Origin: Ochotona curzoniae
Lineage: Eukaryota > Chordata > Mammalia > Lagomorpha > Ochotonidae
Assembly: GCF_017591425.1 (NCBI RefSeq)
Contig: NW_024467120.1
Coordinates: 11,098,001 to 11,162,000, forward strand
Direction of reading: 5' to 3'
DNA: 64,000 nucleotides
Position numbers and translations under genes: made by a program. The notes beneath the pieces were generated by a model. It made no database searches. It was given only the letters and a program-made list of their open reading frames with translations, and had not been told where the DNA came from. Numbering within the stretch: position 1 is the stretch's first letter; each line of letters begins with the position of its first letter. Below, one piece after another: positions 57,985-64,000 of this stretch.

Positions 57985-58632
57985 AAAATTTATTTACTTG
58001 GAGCTTGGCATGGTAGCCTAGTGGCTAAGGTCCTCATCTGACACATGTCAGGATGGCATTACGGTTCCATATGGGCTCCAGTTCTAGACCCAGCGACCCC
58101 GCTTCCTATCCAGTTTGCTGCCTGTGGCCTGGAAAAGCAGTCGAGGGTAGCCCAAATCATTTGGACCCTGCATCTGCATGGGAGTCCCTGATGAAACTCC
58201 TGGTTCTTGGCTTTGGATCGGCTCAGCTCTGTCCATTGTGGCTTCTTGGGGAGTGAATCAATGGATGGAAGATCTTCCTCTCTGTCTCTCTTCCTCTCTG
58301 TATATCTGGTATTTCAGTAAAAATAAATCTTTTAAAAAAATTTATTGATTTGAAAGTCAGAGTTACAGATGCAGGGGAGGCGTGAAGACAGAGAGCTTTT
58401 ATCCATTGGTTCACTACTCAGATAGTGGCAACATCAGAACTCAGCCAGGCTGAAGCCAGGAGCCAGGAGTTTCTTTCACGTCTTCCAAATGGATGGCAAT
58501 GACCCAAGCATTTGAGTTTCTTTTACTACATTTCCTAGCGCATTAGCAGGGAGCTGGATCATAAGTAGAGCAACTGGGACTTGAACTAGCATCCGTATGT
58601 CACTTCACCAGTTCTGCCACACTAGCAGCTCC
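57985..58632 (-). mobile_element. Older CSINE split by the copy at 58001
   Basis: Tail remnant before 58001, body at 58354-58632 ending GCCACACTAGCAGCTCC. It itself interrupts an ancient L2. Confidence 0.85.
58001..58337 (+). mobile_element. CSINE nested in an older reverse CSINE
   Basis: Head GAGCTTGGCATGGTAGCC to A tail. A 16-bp duplication with two changes (AAAATTTATTKAYTTG) is at 57985-58000 and 58338-58353. The position within the host CSINE is the same as at 13001. Confidence 0.92.
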
Positions 58633-58695
58633 TGGATTGTCCATATCAGCAGCTCTGCTTCAGCTCCTGGATTGTCCATATCATCAGCTCTGCTT
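58626..58695 (+). repeat. 35-bp tandem duplication
   Basis: CAGCTCCTGGATTGTCCATA plus 15 bases occurs twice back to back (58626-58660 and 58661-58695) with one difference. It straddles the head of an old CSINE. Confidence 0.92.
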
Positions 58696-59255
58696 CCAGC
58701 CTTACCCTAATCAATTTGTTACTAAATGTTTATGTCATTCCTCCTCCTGACTAAATTTCGAGGCTGTCACTGTGACCTGGAGGATGTGATGGGGTCTGCC
58801 GCCCTCACTTCCTAGCTTTGACTGCTACACGCTGCCTGTGTGTTTTGTTGGTTTGGTCCACTCTGTTCTTGCTGCTGTGGCCTGCCTCCACCTCAGAGCT
58901 TTAGAGTTTGCTCTTGCTTTGGGCCGGAAGTCCCTCTCACATCCCATGAGGTTTATCCATGATGTTTGCATTGTGACTGCCTTCCAGTTTTTCCTGCGCA
59001 GTCACACTTTGATGAGGGCTTTCCTGGCCACCCATCTTCCAGCACCTGCATGCTTTATATGTCATCTGGGTTTCTCTCCCTGTCATCTATTATATTCCTT
59101 AATGTTAGCCTAGCCTGACAAACAGGCCTTTTGTGACACATTTATCTCATCCCTATCTTTCCTGTGTCTGTTTAGATAGTTTCATGAGGCTACTGCTTAT
59201 TTGCAGCACCAAGGTTTGTGCTGGGGTGGAGCCGATAAATATTTGTTAAATGGAA

Positions 59256-60952
59256 AAATGAGATTTTTTTTTTTTTAGCTCTGGGCGTTGTTTTTGCTTA
59301 AAATTGCTTGCAGCAAGCTTATCACAAAACACTAATGAAACTAATTATTTTATTTCTCATCTTCTCTTAAAGTATATTTACTGTTATGTCAAATTGATTT
59401 AACAACCTAATAGGAATGGCAAACAGAATGCAAATAGAAAATGATTCCTACAGCTTTTCATGCTGTTTCATATCAGCAAGTCACATTCATGGTGCAACTC
59501 TTCTACATATGTTTGGAAATATGTCAGCTAGTTTATTTATACACATCCTGCCTTATTACAAAAAGCAAAAAGGATAGAAGGGGACTGGTTGGAAACATGA
59601 TGGTGTTAGGATGTTGAGCTTCATGCACTGTTTTGAAGGCCATACATTATTTATGTCAATAAGCTCATCTCCAAGAGGTCCTGCCCTCTGTTGTGCACTT
59701 TTCAGAGTTCTATGCCAGAGCTTTTGATTTTCTTGCTGTATTTTGTCTGTCTTGTTTGGGTAATGGTGTCTCTAGTCCACCAAATGTAAGTTAATTCATA
59801 TTCTAGGATAGCAAGCTATTGAGTTGACAATATTCTCAAAGTCAAAATTAATCATAATTACCTACTTTTAGCCTTTTGATATTTTACGTAAGTCAGTGGA
59901 TTCCATGTCCGCTGCACATAATCTGTAAGGCCAAGGACAGAGCCTGCCCTGCATTCTGATTTTGTTTAACCTCATATCCCACCAGAGGGGAAGATTTGTA
60001 GCTCATGCTTGTCCTTCTAGAATGTATTTAAAAAATGACATTTAGGGGTAAGGTAAGGTTCTATGAATATTTAAAAAATCATTTTGCTTGGAAATTATTT
60101 TAGATCTGCTGTGAAAGAATACAAGTGTTTAGAAAATTCCCAGTGTACCCTAGTGATAGTATTTTACTTAATAGTGGCAAGTAGATGAAAACCAAGTGAT
60201 TATTTGGTACAATGCTATTATCTAAGCAGATGTGGGACTTTGGCTGGTTTTCCTGGGAATATTCTTGCTCTCCTTCACATTCCCATCTGGATATTGTATT
60301 TTACTTCAGTACCTGTTTCCCCATCTCCTGCAGTCAGTGGCAGCTCTTCCAAGTCTGACACAGTGGGAGAGGGAGTTCAGTTCACAGTGACATTGTGAGT
60401 GTCCGGATTGGAGGCAGGTGGAATCATGGAGCCTGTGCACATGCTGATCCAGAGGGTGGAGATTGTGGCCGTTTAAGCCAGCTTTGGTTCTCAGGGGGTT
60501 GGGAATTTAGTTTGAATTAGTTGCCAACATCTTAATGATTTAAGAGATTTTGCAGGAAGGCTTTATTTTGGAGTCTGTCTTTAAGACACGGCCTAGGTTC
60601 CTGACACCTTGGGACACCTGTGTCTGATATAGGAGTGCCTGGATTCAAGACCCACTGTTGGTCACACCAGAAGGCAATATCTGTGTTCCTGTAACTCAAG
60701 TGGCATGTCTCAATGATAATCCTTGTATTAATTACATTCAAATGTTGAGTTAAGTAAACTATTACAGTTCCACTTATGTATTTAGTGTGGTGATGAGATT
60801 TAACTTACAGTTTGCTGTTTTTGAGGTTGGCAATCTAGTCTCAGGTGTTGGGAAGATGCAGAGATCCAGTGTGGACCTCCTCTGAATGGTGAATTCTTTC
60901 TGTAACTCTAGGGTTTACTACAGTTTGCACTTAACTGCTCACTGTCTCCCTG

Positions 60953-60954
<2 letters not shown>
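59256..60954. other. Repeat-poor stretch with a possible exon
   Basis: About 1.7 kb without named repeats; it contains the exon-like segment at 60334-60394. Confidence 0.55.
60334..60394 (+). other. Possible 61-bp exon (unproven)
   Basis: A pyrimidine tract ending CCCCATCTCCTGCAG precedes, and a strong donor-like GTGAGT follows. One frame is open across it and reads SGSSSKSDTVGEGVQFTVT. Surrounding sequence is free of recognised repeats. I do not recognise the peptide. A chance match remains likely for a segment this short. Confidence 0.25.

Positions 60955-60994
<40 letters not shown>
60955..60994 (+). repeat. (GT)n, left part of a split microsatellite
   Basis: About 20 TG/GT units, directly followed by the tail of a reverse CSINE. 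Confidence 0.95.
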
Positions 60995-60997
<3 letters not shown>

Positions 60998-61188
60998 AAA
61001 GATTTATTTTTATTGGAAAGGCAGACATACAGAGAGAAGGAGAGACAATGAGAAAGATCTTTTACCCACTGGTTCACTCCCCAAGTGGCCACCACCGCCA
61101 GAGTTGAGCAGATCCAAAGCCAGGAGCTTCTTCTGGGTCTCCCATGCAGGTTCAGGGTCCCAAGGCTTTGGGCCATCCTTGACTGCTG
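60995..61188 (-). mobile_element. 5'-truncated CSINE inside a TG microsatellite
   Basis: TTTTAAAGATTTATTTTTATTGG tail through GGCTTTGGGCCATCCTTGAC, where it ends; the head is lost. TG repeats on both sides hide any target duplication. Confidence 0.9.
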
Positions 61189-61190
61189 TG

Positions 61191-61191
<1 letters not shown>

Positions 61192-61237
<46 letters not shown>
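61192..61237 (+). repeat. (TG)n, right part of a split microsatellite
   Basis: About 23 TG units following the CSINE truncation point. Confidence 0.95.
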
Positions 61238-61238
<1 letters not shown>

Positions 61239-61632
61239 ATTTAAATATATAAAAATTTGCCCTTTCCATTTTTAGTTGTATTCATGCTATGACACATCAA
61301 TGATTATTAATATGAGACCTGAACTGAAACAGATGTGAGCTGGAAATGCAGCTCAGCTGCTTTTCTTCGGATCTTTACCTCCTGTAAGTGAGGGACAATG
61401 TGTGAGACTGAGAAAAAAAATAACAGGTGTCTGGGGTAATTTTAAGGACATAGTATTATTAAATTATATTTTAATTACTCTTCCTGAGAGTATGAAAAAA
61501 CCTTCACATTTCACTTTGTTTGCTGGGAGTTAAGTATGCCCTCCAGATCAGAAAAGGATACCTTTTTGCTTCTTTTGATTTTGGGGCCACCAGAAAGCAT
61601 TTACTAATGGATTTTCTTCTCTACTTATATAG
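61238..61632. other. No feature recognised
   Basis: AT-rich, ordinary. Confidence 0.6.
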
Positions 61633-61970
61633 CATTTTTAAAAATATTTATTTATTTATTTATATTGGAAAGTCAGATATACAGAGAGGAGGAGAGACAG
61701 AAAGGAAGATCTTCTGTCTGCTGATTCACTTCCCAAGCAGCTGCAATGGCCGGAGCTGAGCCAATCCAAAGTTAGGAGTCAGGAGCCTCTTCCGGGTTTC
61801 CTATGCTGATGCAGGGTCCCTAGGCTTTGGGCCGTCCTCCACTGCTTCCCCATGCCACAGGCAGGAAGCTGGATGGGAACTGAGGCTGCTGGGATTAGAA
61901 ATGCTGCCCATATGGGATCCACGCACATGTAAGGTGAGGACTTTATCTGCTAGGCTATCATGCTGGGCTC
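61633..61970 (-). mobile_element. CSINE, full length
   Basis: AAAAATATTTATTTATTTAT tail, CTGATTCACTTCCCAAGC and a CTATCATGCTGGGCTC head. Confidence 0.9.
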
Positions 61971-62224
61971 TGATTTATGGTTTTCAAGGCATGTCAAGGC
62001 ATGGTTTTTGCTTTGTCCCTGTTGTGTGTTTTCAAACTTCAGAATCTACAGGTGTCTACGATGTACCTGTGGGTCTTGTGAATGTTCCTCTGAGGTTAAC
62101 ATGTGTGACCCTGGAGACCCTCTGGAACAGTCCCGATCAAAAACATCCCTGGGCGAAGCAAGCATTTATTGTGGCCTTTATCTCTTCTGCTTTGATAAGG
62201 AAAAGAATTTGTGCTCCGGGGGAT

Positions 62225-62570
62225 GACTTTTTGGCTTAATGGTTAAGATGTTGCTTGGGATGTCTGTCTCCTGTATCTGACAGCCCAAGCCAGCCCAGCC
62301 CAGCCCAGGCCAGCACAACCCAGGCCAGCACAGCCCAGCCCAGCCCAGGCCAGCACAACCCAATCCAGCCCAGCCCAACACAGCCCAACACAGCCCAGAA
62401 CAGCACAACCCAACCCAGGCCAGCCTGGCTTTGAGTCACAGCTCTGATCCATATTTTAGCTTTCTGTTAACGTGGCTCCTGAGAGGCAGCAGGTGATGCC
62501 TCAAATAATTGGGTCCTTATCACCCACTTGGGAGACCTAGATTAAATTGCTAATTGCTGGTTCTGGATAA
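62225..62570 (+). mobile_element. Old CSINE interrupted by a minisatellite
   Basis: GACTTTTTGGCTTAATGG-like head and GGTCCTTATCACCCACTTGGG body; the segment between holds the repeat at 62281-62428 instead of SINE sequence. Confidence 0.65.
62281..62428 (+). repeat. CAGCCCAGCCCAGGCCAGCA-type minisatellite
   Basis: Degenerate tandem units built from CAGCCC, CAGGC and CAGCACAACC modules over about 148 bp. Its complement encodes a spurious Gly-Trp-Ala-Leu-rich frame. Confidence 0.9.
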
Positions 62571-62907
62571 TTAAAATAGAAATAAAAGAATTAGTGTTCT
62601 AAACTGGGAGTTGGGAGTAGAAGAACCCTTTGGTGGCTGCTTACATAACAGATAAGAAGGGACATGCCTTACTCCCTTGTCTCCCAAACTGTGGGTAGGA
62701 GACTGTTATCTCCTACTTCTTTGCATGGTAGTTGCTGCTTGGCAGTTTTCCTCTGGTTGCTAGGTCTCTGTGTTGCTGGGACAGCTTTGTCAGTTTTGGA
62801 AGCCTTACCACATGCAAATCAACGAGATATATGAGTGTAAAATTGCTTTGCAAGCCAAAAGTCTCTTTGCAATGTGCAGAGTCTCATTACTTATCTGACT
62901 GGGGCCT
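62571..62907. other. No feature recognised
   Basis: Ordinary sequence between two CSINEs. Confidence 0.6.
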
Positions 62908-63226
62908 CTTTTTTTTTTTTTAATTTATTTTTAAAGGCAGATTTACAGAGAGAAGATAGAGAAAGATCTTCCATCTGCAGGTTCACTCCCAATGTAGCTG
63001 CAACAGCCGGAGCTGAGCCCATCCAAAGTCTGGAGCTAGGAGCTTCTTCCAGGTCTCCAATGCGCGTGCATGGTCCCAAGGCTTTGGGCTGTCCTCGTCT
63101 GCTTTCCTAGGCTACAAGCAGGGAGCTGAATGGAAGGTGGAGCAACCAGGACATGAACTAGCACTTAATGGAATCCTGGCACTTGCAAGACATGGATTTA
63201 GCCACTAAGCCATTGTGCTGGGGCCC
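62908..63226 (-). mobile_element. CSINE, full length
   Basis: T-run, TTAATTTATTTTTAAAGGC tail, GCAGGTTCACTCCCAATG and TTGTGCTGGGGCCCC head. Confidence 0.88.
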
Positions 63227-63799
63227 CCTGACTGAGGCTTCTGACCACAAAGTCCAGTTGAAATCATCCACAAACTGTAGCCAGGCCTCCTCCTTACTGT
63301 ATCAAGCAAAACAGTATCACATAGCTGACCATAACATCAGAGGCAAATCTCCCATTGCTTACCATGTGGTCTCTCAACAACCCTATGTGTCCTGCAGCTG
63401 GCCAGGTTGCAGTGCAAGAAGGGTTAGTGGCCATGATCTCAGTGAGAAGTTAGGTCTGTTGAGAACAGGGCCTGCTTTCCAGCCTCGTTCACTGTGTACT
63501 CCGTTAATGCTGCTTTGCTTCCCTCTGCCGCCTGTCTCACGTCTGCCTCTGAGGTGACATTTTCATTAAGCACTCCAGGTCATATTTTGATGTTTTTAAT
63601 CTTCCAGATTTGAGCCATCTGAAGAATGCCTTGCTGATCTCTCAAATTTAGCTAGCCCTTTACAATGCATATTCCCCCAATGGTTTTCTGTTTCTGCAAA
63701 TTTTATTGTCAGTTCTTCTAAGATGGGAAAACTTTGTATCTTATATTTTCCAAATTCTTAGCACAGTAGTGAGGAAACACTTTTGTGTATCTTTTGTGG
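63227..63799. other. No feature recognised
   Basis: A 129-codon frame at 63168-63557 begins in a CSINE and has no domain. Confidence 0.6.
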
Positions 63800-64000
63800 T
63801 ATGCTGGGCTAAGCTCACTCTTAGGGAACCACCATCTAATATGCTAAGACCTGTGTTCAAAACCAGCTTCAATTTCCTATCATGCGTCCAGCCAACGTAT
63901 TGGGGAGGCAGCAAATCATGCCGTAACAGGTGGGTTTCTGCTACTCACGTGGGAGACTGGTTTGTTGGAGTCCTTCTGCTTCAGCCCCAGCCTTTGGGGA
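63800..64000 (+). mobile_element. Old CSINE running off the window
   Basis: TATGCTGGGCTAAGCTC head, CACGTGGGAGACTGG body; the 3' part lies beyond the window. Confidence 0.65.

Larger units (their letters stand above)
57780..59255 (+). mobile_element. Ancient L2 3' end, interrupted by two CSINEs
   Basis: Blocks in L2 order: TTTCTCACATCCTCATCAGC, CACCCTGGTCACAGCCAG, then after the CSINEs CCTCCACCTCAGAGCTTTAG, GAGGGCTTTCCTGGCCACCC and the GATAAATATTTGTTAAATGG end. The CSINE pair occupies 57985-58632. Confidence 0.6.

Noticed and set aside
62178..62452. Gly/Trp/Ala/Leu-rich minus-strand frames
   Set aside because: They are translations of the CAGCCC minisatellite.

Overview
The window looks like mammalian nuclear DNA, dominated by interspersed repeats and carrying no recognisable host protein-coding gene. 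More than 40 tRNA-derived CSINE copies (CSINEs occur only in rabbits, hares and pikas) in both orientations, together with lagomorph-type L1 3' UTRs, place it in a lagomorph. The form of the youngest CSINEs makes pika (Ochotona) my preferred guess over rabbit, but that is recalled family knowledge and was not tested by a search. Older eutherian repeats (MIR, L2, L1M, MER5/MER20-like, Tigger-like) fill much of the rest. The sequence is probably intergenic or intronic.

The centrepiece is a minus-strand endogenous retrovirus at 39074-45424 (6,351 bp). Its two 433-bp LTRs appear identical along their whole length. It is flanked by a 6-bp target duplication (CCCCTG), has an 18-nt primer-binding site complementary to tRNA-Phe, and has an 18-nt polypurine tract. 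In transcription order it carries a 5' LTR, a gag fragment (matrix end only), a deletion that removes capsid, nucleocapsid and protease, a long open pol (RT, RNase H, integrase with all catalytic residues), an open env of betaretroviral type, a probable frame break at the env tail, and a 3' LTR. The tRNA-Phe primer, 6-bp duplication and YMDD-type polymerase point to a class II, IAP/IAPE-like or RERV-H-like lineage. Identical LTRs mean a very recent insertion.

The provirus sits beside one arm of an older, diverged inverted repeat (about 37665-37900 and 45507-45735). Elsewhere the sequence records retrotransposon mechanics: a CSINE with a 5' inversion and flanking duplications (7386-7594), two CSINEs inserted independently at the same point of older reverse CSINEs (13001 and 58001), a truncated CSINE that splits a TG repeat (60955-61237), and a head-to-tail CSINE cluster within a diverged local duplication (52470-53810).

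Layout: 1-11 kb, G-rich sequence, old CSINEs, MIR and DNA-transposon fossils; 11-20 kb, L1 and L1M ends, nested CSINEs and a long pure (CAAAA)n array; 20-30 kb, two opposed L1 3' UTRs, AC and AT repeats; 30-39 kb, sparse repeats and one young CSINE; 39-45.4 kb, the provirus; 45.4-56 kb, CSINEs, MIRs and a local duplication; 56-64 kb, an ancient L2 broken by CSINEs, a possible 61-bp exon, TG repeats and a minisatellite inside a SINE.
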